Shown here one piece after another: positions 25,497 through 35,612 of a stretch of 64,000 nucleotides of DNA. Source of the stretch: a virus. Every line of letters starts with the position of its first letter. The stretch's first letter is position 1. A program made the translations under genes and the position numbers. Location of the stretch: positions 124,001 to 188,000 of the IMG/VR virus record IMGVR_UViG_3300007512_001664. The stretch is one strand, 5' to 3'. The notes under the pieces are model-generated. The model had not been told where the DNA came from and searched no databases. It worked only from the letters and a program-made list of their open reading frames with translations.

Positions 25497-26577
25497 CTTC
25501 TTGTTCTAATATAGCACCCTCGTCTAATGATTTACCATACCGGTATTTTTCATTTATAGAAGATTCTAACTTAGGTAATATAGATTTCCACGTCTCTTCG
25601 TCATTGCGCCAATTCTTATAATAACCTAATTTTTTATCCCCCATACTATATGTAGAACCATTTTGTTGTACAATACCGTGAGATACGGCAATATCTTTTA
25701 ATCCAGAATATTTTTCTAGACCTGTTTTGAAATTTAAATATGCTTCCGCTTGTAAAAATGCTGGAATAAATCTATTTTTTACGGTAAGCATTCTAAGAGT
25801 AACTCCGGAATAGTTTCTACTTTCTGATAGCGCCTCGTCGTTGTCGTTTGAAGCGTCAGTTCTTTCTTTTTTAGCTGCCATTTGGACTAATAAAGAAGCC
25901 ATGTACATAGGGCCCGACCCACCAGCTTGTTGCTTGACTAAGGTAGGATGGAGTGCACCAGGATCAGCATATGTATGATTACTACATATAATAGTTGTAC
26001 CGGTCACCGCGGCCTTATATGTAATAATACGCATCATGGATTTTAGCTGTTTGGCCCGCAGCCCCATGTCCATGGCTCCTTTATTAGACTCAGCATCAAG
26101 AATTTCTTTTGATGATGCTAAATTACCTAATGAATCTATTGATATAATAAATTTTCCGTGAAGTTCTGGTTCATTTTCTACTTCATCTAAAAATGCCATT
26201 ATTTGATTACGACAGTTTTCTACAGTATCTATTGGAACATACTTTACATTAGAAACATCTAGACCTACATTTTCTGCACCTTCTTTTTCAATAGCGACCT
26301 CTGTGTCAAATATTATAGGTATCATTCCTTGCTTTTGAGCTTTAGCGAGAATTTTATTTAAAATAAAAGTCTTACCGCATTGAGACTCTCCAGCGAAAAT
26401 TGTAATTCTACCCTTAGGTACGCCACCATGTAGTGACCCAGATAGGATAGAATTTAATACTAAACAACCTGTATCAATCCACTCTGTTACATTACTCAGA
26501 GTGTTTTTCTCTAAAGTAGTAGCATTGCTGTTAAGCTTTTGGAGCTTAGCAAATGCCTTATCAACCAGTTTTGACAT
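25489..26577 (-). CDS. uvsX: Recombinase UvsX (RecA family)
   Basis: The 362-residue protein has P-loop GESQCGKT (residues 63-70), Walker B IISIDSLGNLAS (about 144) and a DNA-binding loop region around NKGAMDMGLRAKQLK. It catalyses strand exchange for recombination-dependent replication with UvsY (35609) and UvsW (34161). The C-terminus is acidic. Confidence 0.92.
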   Translation of the reverse strand: MSKLVDKAFAKLQKLNSNATTLEKNTLSNVTEWIDTGCLVLNSILSGSLHGGVPKGRITIFAGESQCGKTFILNKILAKAQKQGMIPIIFDTEVAIEKEGAENVGLDVSNVKYVPIDTVENCRNQIMAFLDEVENEPELHGKFIISIDSLGNLASSKEILDAESNKGAMDMGLRAKQLKSMMRIITYKAAVTGTTIICSNHTYADPGALHPTLVKQQAGGSGPMYMASLLVQMAAKKERTDASNDNDEALSESRNYSGVTLRMLTVKNRFIPAFLQAEAYLNFKTGLEKYSGLKDIAVSHGIVQQNGSTYSMGDKKLGYYKNWRNDEETWKSILPKLESSINEKYRYGKSLDEGAILEQEDE

Positions 26578-26578
26578 A

Positions 26579-26935
26579 TTATTCCTCGAATAATGTTACT
26601 TCAGGTATGTTCTCGTCAGATAGCGTGGTCGCGGCAGGTTCAGGGTTTGACTCTTCCTTGACATTAATCTTAGCATTATAATGAACTAATATTTTATCAG
26701 AAATAGTAACCTCGACTTCTGTGTATTGAGTGTTTAGATATTTAAATATTGGCGCTTCACCGCTAGAAAATTCAGTAAAGAATAACGGCATAACATCAAC
26801 TTTCATATTAGCAGCGTCATTGGGCGTTACCATAATCATCGCTGGTGCTTTAACTCTTAAAGATGAATCTGTTTGCTCTACTAGCTCTCCGAAACACGTC
26901 CTACCTATACTATCAATGTATGTAATGATATCCAT
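26579..26935 (-). CDS. Conserved-type small protein upstream of uvsX
   Basis: The 118-residue, strand-rich protein starts MDIITYIDSIGRTCFGELV and has VDVMPLFFTEF near residue 47, with an acidic C-tail. The pattern recalls uncharacterised small beta-barrel proteins of marine T4-like phages, but I cannot name a family. It is the first gene after a likely promoter and directly precedes uvsX with a one-base gap. Confidence 0.7.
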   Translation of the reverse strand: MDIITYIDSIGRTCFGELVEQTDSSLRVKAPAMIMVTPNDAANMKVDVMPLFFTEFSSGEAPIFKYLNTQYTEVEVTISDKILVHYNAKINVKEESNPEPAATTLSDENIPEVTLFEE

Positions 26936-26941
26936 GTAATT

Positions 26942-26969
26942 ATTATATTATCAAAAAATTAATTTGCAA
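26942..26969 (-). promoter_or_regulatory. Sigma70-like promoter TTGCAA-N16-TATAAT
   Basis: On the minus strand TTGCAA (26964-26969) and TATAAT (26942-26947) are 16 bases apart, and the ATG at 26935 follows the -10 box after 6 bases. It lies in the 39-base gap after the polymerase gene and would drive the small protein, uvsX and queC. The predicted mRNA is leaderless. Confidence 0.5.
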
Positions 26970-26974
26970 CGGAT

Positions 26975-29617
26975 TTATTTAAAGAAATCAAATAAATCCG
27001 TATTAACAGCTTCACCGGGTCGAAACGACTTCCAGTTTACGTTGTCATAAAACCTATCAATAACACTATAAACGATTTTATCAAACATTTTTTCATAATC
27101 TATTTTAAAATCTTGTTCAAATTCCGGTGGTATGTCGTACTTAAAACCTAACGAATTCAAACCAAACTTGTTAGGAGAAACTGTATAAAAATATCTTATC
27201 TTATCACCGGAGCTAATATATTCGTGGTTATTAGAGATGTTATAATGATCTAAAAGTTTATTATAATATATAGAAGATTTTACATGAATCGGTGTTCCTT
27301 TTTTAACTGTCCAGTCTTTAGCATATATACTATATTTTTCGTATTCTTTAACACCCATAACAAACGCAATATCTCTTATAGGTAATGATTTAAAAATCTC
27401 ATATGTCTCTTCAAAAATTTCATTTGTAGTGACTTGATTTTCAGTCATAATCATATGTTCAATAATTTTCTTCACATATGGTTTTATTGCATTAGGCATA
27501 GTAGTTCGAACTACTTCTACTCCAGTGTATTTAAATTTATTACAAACAACTCCTTCATCATCTAGTTTGTGTAGGACATATCGCTTCTTTTGTAAAAAAA
27601 TACCTTTATCACAAATAGACTCTCGCTTAAAAACAAATCTAGGATCTTTAGTTAATAGTGTTTCTCTCGCCCATTTTTCAATATGAACATTTAAATCATC
27701 TTCGATGTCTTGTACTAATTTATAAACCCTGTCATCTATTTTATTATTTTCATGCAGCGGAATATTTAAATTCTCAAGGAGCGGAGTTATTGTACAATAC
27801 GAACTATCTGTATCATTATAAATAATAGGATCGTTATTATCTAGTTCTCTATCAGATAATCCTGTTACTCTTTTTATATAATTTCTTAGAATAATATTGC
27901 TCTGTTTAATTACGTCGCGACCAGTTAGCGTAATTGACCGGGCAATATCACCATCAGCCATGGCTGAGTTTTTATTACCGAAATATCCATAAATTCTGTT
28001 AATAAGAATTTTTAGAGTAAATTGCCAGATCCATAATTGATCAATTTTAAATTTAGTATCATTTATCTTTTTTTGTAATTTTTTCTTTGATTCGTTGTTA
28101 GTTTCTTTTTCTAATTTTACCGATAGTTGATGTAATTCTTCACGAGCTTCGTTCCATTCTTGTTTTTTTCCTGATCGTATAGCATAAAAGTGATCTGTAA
28201 TTCTAGGAAAAATTCCTTTGTTCTTTTGTGAAAAAAGCTTCTTAGCTCTTGTTACTGCTATTTCATTTTTAGCGCACCATTTATTAAAATCCCCATAAGA
28301 CATTTCAATATCTTTATTGTTTATTGTCTTTATATATACCTTACCATTATCTGTGCCTACAATACTACCGATCTTTGTTTCTGGACTTAAATTAAGAGTT
28401 ACCATTACACTCGGGTATAGTGAGTTAGCATCAAATGATATAATATTATTTTGAAATCCACGATGAGGTTCACCTACGTAAGCTCCCTCATACTTACCGG
28501 ATCTGTCGTCTCCTTTTATAAAAGTTGGTATAACTCTAGGCGGGTCTGACTTTCTCGCTTCAACGATAGCGCGACCGTTAACTGTACTAATAGTACCTAA
28601 TGCCGCGTTAAATGGAGTTAACCCTATGTAAGACAGCATTCTCGCTAAATCCATATACATGAGCTTAGCATCCAGTTTTACCAGCAATCTTACGTCATGA
28701 ATATTGTAATCAACAAATTTGTCCCAGTCTTCAATAGACAGTGTTGCAAGGTTAGTTTCTCCTATATCTACCTTGTTCTCTCCTAGTTCTATATGAGCTA
28801 TGTTATCTAACTTATAACTGTCTTTCATGCCCATGCTGAAGGTTTTATACACATCTAGATAATCTAGCATTGATACTCCTTCAACTACGTATTTTGATGT
28901 TTGCTGACCGAAATTACCACGGTACACACGTTGGTAAATTGGTTTCATAATTTCATCATGTACGGGTGAAAATAACCGAGTAGCGTCTTCTCCTAATAAG
29001 TTTCTAACTCGATTAATTACATATGGTATATCAAAAGTCTCACTAGCCCAACCAGATAAAATATCAGGTCGATCCTTACAGTAAAAATCTAAAAACTTTT
29101 GCAATAATTCAACCTCAGACTTGCAGTGAATATATTTTACGTCATCGGATTTTGGTTTATATGGATTAATACCCCATGTAAAATACATTTTTTCGACAGT
29201 GTCATAGATTGTAATTACATTAATCATATGACTCGCTTCATCTGGTTTTGGAAATTCGTCAGGGGAATATGTCTCAATATCAAAGAACCATATCTTAAGA
29301 GGGAATTTGCTAAATTCGTCTGTTTCGTTTACTTCCCAAAACCTATCAACTAAAAACTGTTGGTAGGGAGAAATATTTTCATAAATTTTATGATCATTAA
29401 GATCTTCGATTTTTTTTCTTCTATCTAACTCGCTGTTTGCAGTGTGTCTTCGAAGTTTTGTACCGTACAATGAAGTTGCGTCGTATCGATTTGAATTCGT
29501 TTCAGAATAAAAATATGGACGATACGGACAATCAGTTTCAATTCTAACTCCATTCTCATCCCATGTATACAGCCGCATAATGCGCTGATTTGGTATGTAC
29601 GCTAAATTTCTATACAC
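26975..29617 (-). CDS. 43: DNA polymerase, family B, T4 gp43
   Basis: The 880-residue protein has intact 3'-5' exonuclease motifs FFDIET (residues 111-116), FDIPYVINR (about 196) and YNIHDVRLL (about 303), and polymerase motifs SFDANSLYPSVM (about 395), KILINRIYGYFGN (about 535) and IYNDTDSSY (about 600). It is the replicative, proofreading polymerase. The start is GTG (complement of 29615-29617), with AAGGA touching it. An inner ATG at residue 14 would cut into the first strand, so I keep the GTG. Confidence 0.95.
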   Translation of the reverse strand: MYRNLAYIPNQRIMRLYTWDENGVRIETDCPYRPYFYSETNSNRYDATSLYGTKLRRHTANSELDRRKKIEDLNDHKIYENISPYQQFLVDRFWEVNETDEFSKFPLKIWFFDIETYSPDEFPKPDEASHMINVITIYDTVEKMYFTWGINPYKPKSDDVKYIHCKSEVELLQKFLDFYCKDRPDILSGWASETFDIPYVINRVRNLLGEDATRLFSPVHDEIMKPIYQRVYRGNFGQQTSKYVVEGVSMLDYLDVYKTFSMGMKDSYKLDNIAHIELGENKVDIGETNLATLSIEDWDKFVDYNIHDVRLLVKLDAKLMYMDLARMLSYIGLTPFNAALGTISTVNGRAIVEARKSDPPRVIPTFIKGDDRSGKYEGAYVGEPHRGFQNNIISFDANSLYPSVMVTLNLSPETKIGSIVGTDNGKVYIKTINNKDIEMSYGDFNKWCAKNEIAVTRAKKLFSQKNKGIFPRITDHFYAIRSGKKQEWNEAREELHQLSVKLEKETNNESKKKLQKKINDTKFKIDQLWIWQFTLKILINRIYGYFGNKNSAMADGDIARSITLTGRDVIKQSNIILRNYIKRVTGLSDRELDNNDPIIYNDTDSSYCTITPLLENLNIPLHENNKIDDRVYKLVQDIEDDLNVHIEKWARETLLTKDPRFVFKRESICDKGIFLQKKRYVLHKLDDEGVVCNKFKYTGVEVVRTTMPNAIKPYVKKIIEHMIMTENQVTTNEIFEETYEIFKSLPIRDIAFVMGVKEYEKYSIYAKDWTVKKGTPIHVKSSIYYNKLLDHYNISNNHEYISSGDKIRYFYTVSPNKFGLNSLGFKYDIPPEFEQDFKIDYEKMFDKIVYSVIDRFYDNVNWKSFRPGEAVNTDLFDFFK

Positions 29618-29649
29618 TCCTTATAGTATAAAGAATATGAAGCAATAAA

Positions 29650-30870
29650 TCAACTAATTCCGTTTAAGCGATTAAGATTTTTTCTCTTTGGATCACCATA
29701 CGGAAATGAATATAATTCAGTGTAGAAGTTAATATTATCTTCCATCCATCTGGATTTCATATACTCCCGAGCTCGTTTTACCTCTTTTATATATTTTTTA
29801 TAATCACTAGTTAGATATTTTATTTTATCTATTAAGTCGTCTCCGGTAGTAAATTTATGAAATGCAGTATCATATGTGCATAAGTCTTGACAGATAGTTG
29901 GAATCCCTAGCGCACAACCTTCAATAAATTTTAAATCACTTTTAGCTTTATTAAAATTACTATTTTCTAATGGAGCGTAAAAAACTGTAGGGTTCTTACT
30001 GTATATATATGCAGGGTAATCTACTAAATTAGTCCATTCATGATATTCAATTTTTTTCTGTGATATTAAGTCTCTTAATGTTAATGGAAAGCCCCCTATA
30101 AATACCCATTGAAATTTGTCTACTGTTTTTCTTATCACATCGTTAATATGAAAAAAATCATCTTTCTGTTTGATTCTATTTTCAATATCGAAATGAGCAC
30201 CACTACCACAATATACTACTCTTGGTTTGCGTTTAAATTTTTGAAAATTTTCTTTAATTGTTGTAAGATCAAAATATCTATCCATCCAAAATCTAGGAAT
30301 AAAATTAGGCACAACAGTTACCTGTTTATTACCAGTTTTTTCCATATAGTACTCCTGCATAAACTTATTGGTTACAGTAATTTCGTCACATGCAGCCATG
30401 ATTTCCATACTAGTTTGTCTGATTTTTGGATCTTCAAACGCAAATCTAAATTTATTATAATGAGGTATATCTTCTTTGAATATTATATCGTCTATTTCGT
30501 ATATGACGTTAAAATGTAATTCTTTGGATAATTCTTTTAACCATTTTATATAACTTGCTTGAGTTTTAGTTGCTTGTCGTTGAATTCGGACTGTTTTAAC
30601 TCCACTGTAAAAAGCTTTATCTCCAATCATTACCGTACCACCCTGTACGTTTGCTTTGCTATAGCAGTTAAGCAGCAACTCTGGCCAGATCATTCTCCAA
30701 TGACCACAACCTGAATAATCTGCGTAAAAATTTAAACCTCGGGGAAGATCTGGTGCAGCACCATCTGTCTTAGGACGTTCGTTTTTAGGTCGAGGTAGAG
30801 CTAAAGACGGATTACCTGTCGGTATCGGTGCGAATGGTAAGCGAGGCATATGATTAAGATGCGAAATCAT
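29650..30870 (-). CDS. Glycosyltransferase, GT4-like (group 1)
   Basis: The 406-residue protein has an N-terminal Rossmann half, then the C-terminal group-1 half with RPK/RVVYCGSGAHFD (around residue 206) and FIEGCALGIPTICQDL (around 322), the usual E-x7-E donor-sugar region. It lies between polymerase and the gp46 gene, away from the main sugar region. It is the second glycosyltransferase inside the replication block, which hints at a replication-time role such as DNA glucosylation; that is inference. Confidence 0.82.
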   Translation of the reverse strand: MISHLNHMPRLPFAPIPTGNPSLALPRPKNERPKTDGAAPDLPRGLNFYADYSGCGHWRMIWPELLLNCYSKANVQGGTVMIGDKAFYSGVKTVRIQRQATKTQASYIKWLKELSKELHFNVIYEIDDIIFKEDIPHYNKFRFAFEDPKIRQTSMEIMAACDEITVTNKFMQEYYMEKTGNKQVTVVPNFIPRFWMDRYFDLTTIKENFQKFKRKPRVVYCGSGAHFDIENRIKQKDDFFHINDVIRKTVDKFQWVFIGGFPLTLRDLISQKKIEYHEWTNLVDYPAYIYSKNPTVFYAPLENSNFNKAKSDLKFIEGCALGIPTICQDLCTYDTAFHKFTTGDDLIDKIKYLTSDYKKYIKEVKRAREYMKSRWMEDNINFYTELYSFPYGDPKRKNLNRLNGIS

Positions 30871-30885
30871 TATATAAATTTATTA

Positions 30886-32706
30886 CTAATTACTGGATAA
30901 ATCCACCCGGGTTGTAACGCTATTTTTCTTTTCTAGCATAATAACTTCACCGGAAGCCGCTTTAACAGATTCTTTTCTATGAGAGATAACATATATACTT
31001 TCGTGATGTTTGTCAACTCGTTCTTTAATTATATTTAACACTAGTTCTACTCCCTTCTCATCAAGTGAACTATCTAATAATTCATCGAACATTAATAGAT
31101 TATATGCCACGTCACCTTGTAACCTTCTCATATCTATAAATGTGAATAAAATAGCAAGATCTATATTTTTTCTCTCAGCGCCAGAAAAATTAAAATACGA
31201 GCACTGTTCATTTTTTTCGTTTACAATTTCTTCTTCAAAATATTCATTAAACCTACAAATACAATTCGCGTCCATTTTTTGTAGATAATATAATAATCGT
31301 GTGTTTAAAATATCTAAAATCTTTTTTACAATAAATGATTTGACACCTTCTTCTGATAGAATATATTTTACCACCTCTAATATTTCTAAATCAGAATGTA
31401 TATTATTTGACACCTCTTCTAATTCTTCAACTTCTTTTGCTTTTACTTTTAATTTATTGTTTAATTCTTTTATTTCTAAGCTCGTTTCTCTTTTTGTTAG
31501 TTCTTGTAATTCGCTTTCATTTTCACCGCGATCGTTTTTAAGACTATTAATATGTACCGTGGTTAATCTGTTGTTATTATGAACTGTTTTTATAGTAGAA
31601 ATATATTCATTAAGTTGAGATTCGGCGGTGATATTATTTTCCTTTAAATTAAAAATATTTTTTTGTTGTTGTAATAAGCTTTCAATATCTTGCTCACAAT
31701 TATCGATATCTTTTTTAATTTTATTTTTCTCCTGTAAGATATGATCTCTATCTTCACTAGTAATTTGTCGTAAGCAGACAGGACAACTGTCCCCCTCTGT
31801 GCCTATACTGGAGGTTTGTTTTTTATAAAATTTAATCTCGGTTTGATGTTGAGTAATTTTATTTGAAATAGAATCTAATTGATTTTGAATATCTGTTAGT
31901 TTATTTTTTATAAATTTTAGTTTTTCTTTACTTTTGTTATATAAATCTTTATTTATTTTTTTAATTTTTATTTTATTTTGCTCTATTTCTTCATTTATAA
32001 TTTTTATTCTATCATTTATTTTATCTTTCCTCTCAATAATATTAGTTACTATTTTTTCTTTTTGGTCGTTGAGAAGTTTAAAGATATTAGTTGCATGATC
32101 AAAGTCTTTTGTAATGTGCTCATATTTTTTCTGTACGTCATTATATTCAGACCGTGCTCTTAATAACATATCCGAGAAAATTTCTAAATTTAAAATACCT
32201 TCAATGAATTTTCTTTTTTCAACCTTCTTTTGTGCCATAAAAGGCAACGTAGTGTTGAGTGACATTATAACACAGTTTTGAAATACTTCAGGAGAGCAAC
32301 TAAGTATGTTTTTTATTTTTTTACTAGTGTTCGGTATTGTACTTTCTGTTACATCAACGTCGTTAGCATACAGATAACATTTTGTAGGTTTTAATTTACG
32401 TATAATACGATAGTTATTTGTTTTATTATTTTCGTTTATTGAAAAATGTACTTCAACATATGTATTTTTCTTATTTACAGAATTTACAATAAAGTCTTTC
32501 GACACTTCACGTATAGTCTCGCCAAAAATAGCAAAATGTATTGCATCAGCAATTGTTGACTTACCAACTCCGTTTCTTCTATCTTCCTTATCTCTATTAA
32601 CACCGGTAATTATGTTTAAGCCTGTTTTAAAATTAATCGCGATTGGCTCTTTTCCGATTGATAAGAAATTACTAATTTTTATTGAATTAAAATTTATATA
32701 CTTCAT
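30886..32706 (-). CDS. 46: Recombination endonuclease subunit, T4 gp46 (Rad50/SbcC-like)
   Basis: The 606-residue SMC-like ATPase has P-loop NGVGKST (residues 45-51), a long coiled coil (about 170-450) broken by a zinc-hook CPVC (about 305), a signature NFSGAERKNIDLA motif (about 507) and Walker B LLMFDELLDSSLD. With gp47 it resects DNA ends for recombination-dependent replication. It overlaps gp47 by 4 bases. Confidence 0.92.
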   Translation of the reverse strand: MKYINFNSIKISNFLSIGKEPIAINFKTGLNIITGVNRDKEDRRNGVGKSTIADAIHFAIFGETIREVSKDFIVNSVNKKNTYVEVHFSINENNKTNNYRIIRKLKPTKCYLYANDVDVTESTIPNTSKKIKNILSCSPEVFQNCVIMSLNTTLPFMAQKKVEKRKFIEGILNLEIFSDMLLRARSEYNDVQKKYEHITKDFDHATNIFKLLNDQKEKIVTNIIERKDKINDRIKIINEEIEQNKIKIKKINKDLYNKSKEKLKFIKNKLTDIQNQLDSISNKITQHQTEIKFYKKQTSSIGTEGDSCPVCLRQITSEDRDHILQEKNKIKKDIDNCEQDIESLLQQQKNIFNLKENNITAESQLNEYISTIKTVHNNNRLTTVHINSLKNDRGENESELQELTKRETSLEIKELNNKLKVKAKEVEELEEVSNNIHSDLEILEVVKYILSEEGVKSFIVKKILDILNTRLLYYLQKMDANCICRFNEYFEEEIVNEKNEQCSYFNFSGAERKNIDLAILFTFIDMRRLQGDVAYNLLMFDELLDSSLDEKGVELVLNIIKERVDKHHESIYVISHRKESVKAASGEVIMLEKKNSVTTRVDLSSN

Positions 32707-33749
32707 ACAAATTGATTATACAAATGTACGGTTCTTCTTATTACTTCTTCCTTGCTGTCTATGTCTAAGGATTCAATATATTCTATAATACATTGCTTAA
32801 TATTCAAGTCTCCTATCTCATTCGTTATTGCGATATTATCCCCGATACTAAATTTATGTAAATAATCTGTTACTAATGAGAACGGTGCTTCAAAATTTAT
32901 AGCTGCTATTATTTTATCGAGTATGTTTGTCTTTATATCCTTATCAATAACAATTTTTATGGCTAACTTTGACCAACCGACCTCTTTTGCGATTGTTTTT
33001 AGTTTTTCGAGCTCACTTAAGTTTACTTTTACGTGAATAGGTGATATTTTATTTTCAATAAAAGTATATTCTATGCTTTGTCCACTAAGATCAAGAATAT
33101 AAAAGCCTTTCTGGTCTTGTATATCATTAAAATCCATTTCAAACGGATTTCCTGCATAAATTATCTCTCCGTTTGAATATTTTCGACGCTGACGTTTGTG
33201 AAAGTGACCAGATATTATAAGGTTGGATCTTGTTAGTAAGTCACACGATTGAACGCCTGATTCACATACTTTAAAGCTATTAAAATTAAAATTTTCAATT
33301 TCAAAGTGCCCGATTATTAAATCAGAGTCTGAGATCTCACTTACACTGGTTCCCCACGGGCAAAAGCAAATATTAAACCCGAACATATTTTGCACGCTTG
33401 GTTCATTAATAATATGAATATTGTTCCTGTTACTTAAAATAGATAGTGAATGTACGTTAGAGTTATCTTTGTAATATGCGTCATGATTCCCGGGGATCAT
33501 GAATATTTCAAAATCATTAAATAAATCTAGTAAATTATTTGCAAAGTGCAAAGATTTAACGTTTATTTCATCTCTATAGTGAAAAAAATCCCCGCCAAAT
33601 ATTATTTTAGTGATTTTCTCCTTTTTTAACTCCGATGTAAACCATTTCGCCCACTCAAACGCCACATCATGCCATTTTTCACTGTTTTGATGTATACCGA
33701 TATGTAAATCGGAGAAGAAACCGATTTTTTTATTGTTTTCGGTTACCAT
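32703..33749 (-). CDS. 47: Recombination endonuclease subunit, T4 gp47 (Mre11/SbcD-like)
   Basis: The 348-residue calcineurin-like phosphoesterase has FFSDLHIGIH (residues 11-20), GGDFFHYRDE (about 52), PGNHDAYYK (about 85), and IISGHFHKRQ (about 180) followed by YAGNPFEMDF. All metal-binding motifs are present. It forms the nuclease with gp46 and overlaps the sigma factor gene by one base. Confidence 0.92.
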   Translation of the reverse strand: MVTENNKKIGFFSDLHIGIHQNSEKWHDVAFEWAKWFTSELKKEKITKIIFGGDFFHYRDEINVKSLHFANNLLDLFNDFEIFMIPGNHDAYYKDNSNVHSLSILSNRNNIHIINEPSVQNMFGFNICFCPWGTSVSEISDSDLIIGHFEIENFNFNSFKVCESGVQSCDLLTRSNLIISGHFHKRQRRKYSNGEIIYAGNPFEMDFNDIQDQKGFYILDLSGQSIEYTFIENKISPIHVKVNLSELEKLKTIAKEVGWSKLAIKIVIDKDIKTNILDKIIAAINFEAPFSLVTDYLHKFSIGDNIAITNEIGDLNIKQCIIEYIESLDIDSKEEVIRRTVHLYNQFV

Positions 33750-34189
33750 TATGTGTATAATTCTCGATCGTAATCTTTAACTGGTTGTTTATTAAAAATT
33801 TTTTCTTCATTAGCTAAAGATCCATATACTTGCTCTTGATAATCATTAATTGTTTCTCTATATTTTTTTTCCTTCTTTATTCTATTAATAAATGCGTGAT
33901 ATGCAATAGTAGTAAAATATGAAAACGGATTTGACTCAGAATCAAGATTAAATTTTTTATTTTTTACAGCAGCTATCATTTTTACAACAGCATCACCTAT
34001 CATTTCGTCTTTATAACTATAGTTTATAAAGTTCGGAGAATAACTTAAACCGACAGCGATTTTATAAACTGACTCAGCTAGTTCGTCGATTAAATCATCC
34101 GTGCTATAATATTCTGTTAGTTGTTGTAAAAATTGTTTTGGATTAACGTAATATGTTTTTTTATTTGGTTTCTTTGTCTTTGGTTTCAT
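33749..34189 (-). CDS. 55: Late sigma factor, T4 gp55
   Basis: The 146-residue protein (T4 gp55 is 185) has the sigma region-2-like core YSYKDEMIGDAVVKMI (residues 57-72) and PFSYFTTIAYHAFINRIKKEKKYRE (around 89-113), which closely follows T4. gp55 directs host RNA polymerase to TATAAATA-type late promoters. The T4 clamp-binding tail SLDFLYE is not obvious; the end here is KDYDRELYT. Its presence supports the late-type boxes seen in the window. Confidence 0.9.
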   Translation of the reverse strand: MKPKTKKPNKKTYYVNPKQFLQQLTEYYSTDDLIDELAESVYKIAVGLSYSPNFINYSYKDEMIGDAVVKMIAAVKNKKFNLDSESNPFSYFTTIAYHAFINRIKKEKKYRETINDYQEQVYGSLANEEKIFNKQPVKDYDRELYT

Positions 34190-35612
34190 GATACTGGGTA
34201 AATTTATATTTTATATGTTCGCTGTCATACAATGATAACCGTTGCTCTACATGACGTTGACCGTAACGTAGATTATCAGCGATATCAAAGATTATAAGCT
34301 CTTTCTTATCATTATGCAAGCGCAGGCCTCGACCTATACTTTGTATAATTTTTATCTTTGCTTTTCCACCGCTAGCAAACACTAAATAATGTAAATTTTT
34401 AATATTAATACCTGTAGAAAATATTTTTGATATAGCGACGATTATTATATCTTTTTGGCGCTCCATTAATTCTTGTATTTTTTTACGCTCTTTTACTTCC
34501 ACGTCTCCCCTAATAAAATATATTTGTTTATTTTTACAAATATCTGTTAAGGTATTAAGCAATAACTCACCATGTTCTATATAATCGATTAGAATTAATG
34601 CATTATTATCTAATTTATCTGCTAATTTAGCTAATAAATTATTTCTAAAAGAATTCCTTCTTATAAATTCACTCTCTTGTAAATAATACGCATTGGAATT
34701 ATTTCCTTGATAGATTTCAGTCGAGGGAGTGTTGTAAGTTAATTCTAAGACATGTACCTTTGCTGGTACAACATAATTTTCATCTCTTAATTCATGAGCT
34801 TTCTTTTCGAATAATTGCGGTCCTATCTTTCCTAGAATATTCCATTTGTCGAGTAGATCATCTGGTAACGTTCCTGTGAAACCGAAGCGGTGAGGAGTAG
34901 TAATTTTTTTAAGAATATTATTTATTTTATTACCTCTCCTTACTTTATGTACTTCATCTACAATTAAAAAATCAATATGCTCTATCCATGAAATATCTTG
35001 CTTCGAACTTTGTAGTATGCCTAGATTAGCTATAATAATATTGCGAGACAATATTAATTCATCTTTACCTGTATATTTGGTAGTCGAAAAGGATACTCCA
35101 TATTCTTCGAAATCAGAAGTTGTTTGATTTACTAATCCTAAATCAGGTACAATAATTAACCCTTTAAAATTTTTACTGTAATTTTGATAATAAAATTCTA
35201 ATAGCCCTGCCATGGTTAAAGTCTTACCTCCTGCAGTAGCTAATATTATTGTACCACGTCCTTGATTAATACATTTAGTAATTATATCCTGTTGATAATC
35301 TCTAAATTTTAAATTTAAATCATAGTCGATAATATTATCTTTACGTAATGTCGGTATAAGTGAATTTTTTATATCTTTAGAAAAATTAATTTTTATATCT
35401 TTTGTTTTGCAGAGTTTTGCAATTTCAACCAAAAGACCAACATCGGTTTTTCCTTGTTGAGTAATTACATAAGTTCGTGGAGGTACAAACCTTCCAAATC
35501 TTCTTTGAAAATGCGCATTTTCATTTTTTACACTAAAATGCTCTCTAATAATATCTAACTCAGGTCCCTTTAATACAGCTTGAGAGTTTGAATTTAATGT
35601 TATATCAATCAT
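34161..35612 (-). CDS. uvsW: ATP-dependent helicase UvsW
   Basis: The 483-residue superfamily 2 helicase has RDYQQDII (Q-motif-like, residue 104), P-loop ATAGGKT (125-131), DEVHKVRRG (about 218), FGFTGTLP (motif III) and SIGRGLRLH (motif VI). UvsW unwinds R-loops and branched DNA, switching T4 from origin to recombination-driven replication. It overlaps uvsY by 4 bases and gp55 by 29. Confidence 0.92.
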   Translation of the reverse strand: MIDITLNSNSQAVLKGPELDIIREHFSVKNENAHFQRRFGRFVPPRTYVITQQGKTDVGLLVEIAKLCKTKDIKINFSKDIKNSLIPTLRKDNIIDYDLNLKFRDYQQDIITKCINQGRGTIILATAGGKTLTMAGLLEFYYQNYSKNFKGLIIVPDLGLVNQTTSDFEEYGVSFSTTKYTGKDELILSRNIIIANLGILQSSKQDISWIEHIDFLIVDEVHKVRRGNKINNILKKITTPHRFGFTGTLPDDLLDKWNILGKIGPQLFEKKAHELRDENYVVPAKVHVLELTYNTPSTEIYQGNNSNAYYLQESEFIRRNSFRNNLLAKLADKLDNNALILIDYIEHGELLLNTLTDICKNKQIYFIRGDVEVKERKKIQELMERQKDIIIVAISKIFSTGINIKNLHYLVFASGGKAKIKIIQSIGRGLRLHNDKKELIIFDIADNLRYGQRHVEQRLSLYDSEHIKYKFTQYHETKDKETK

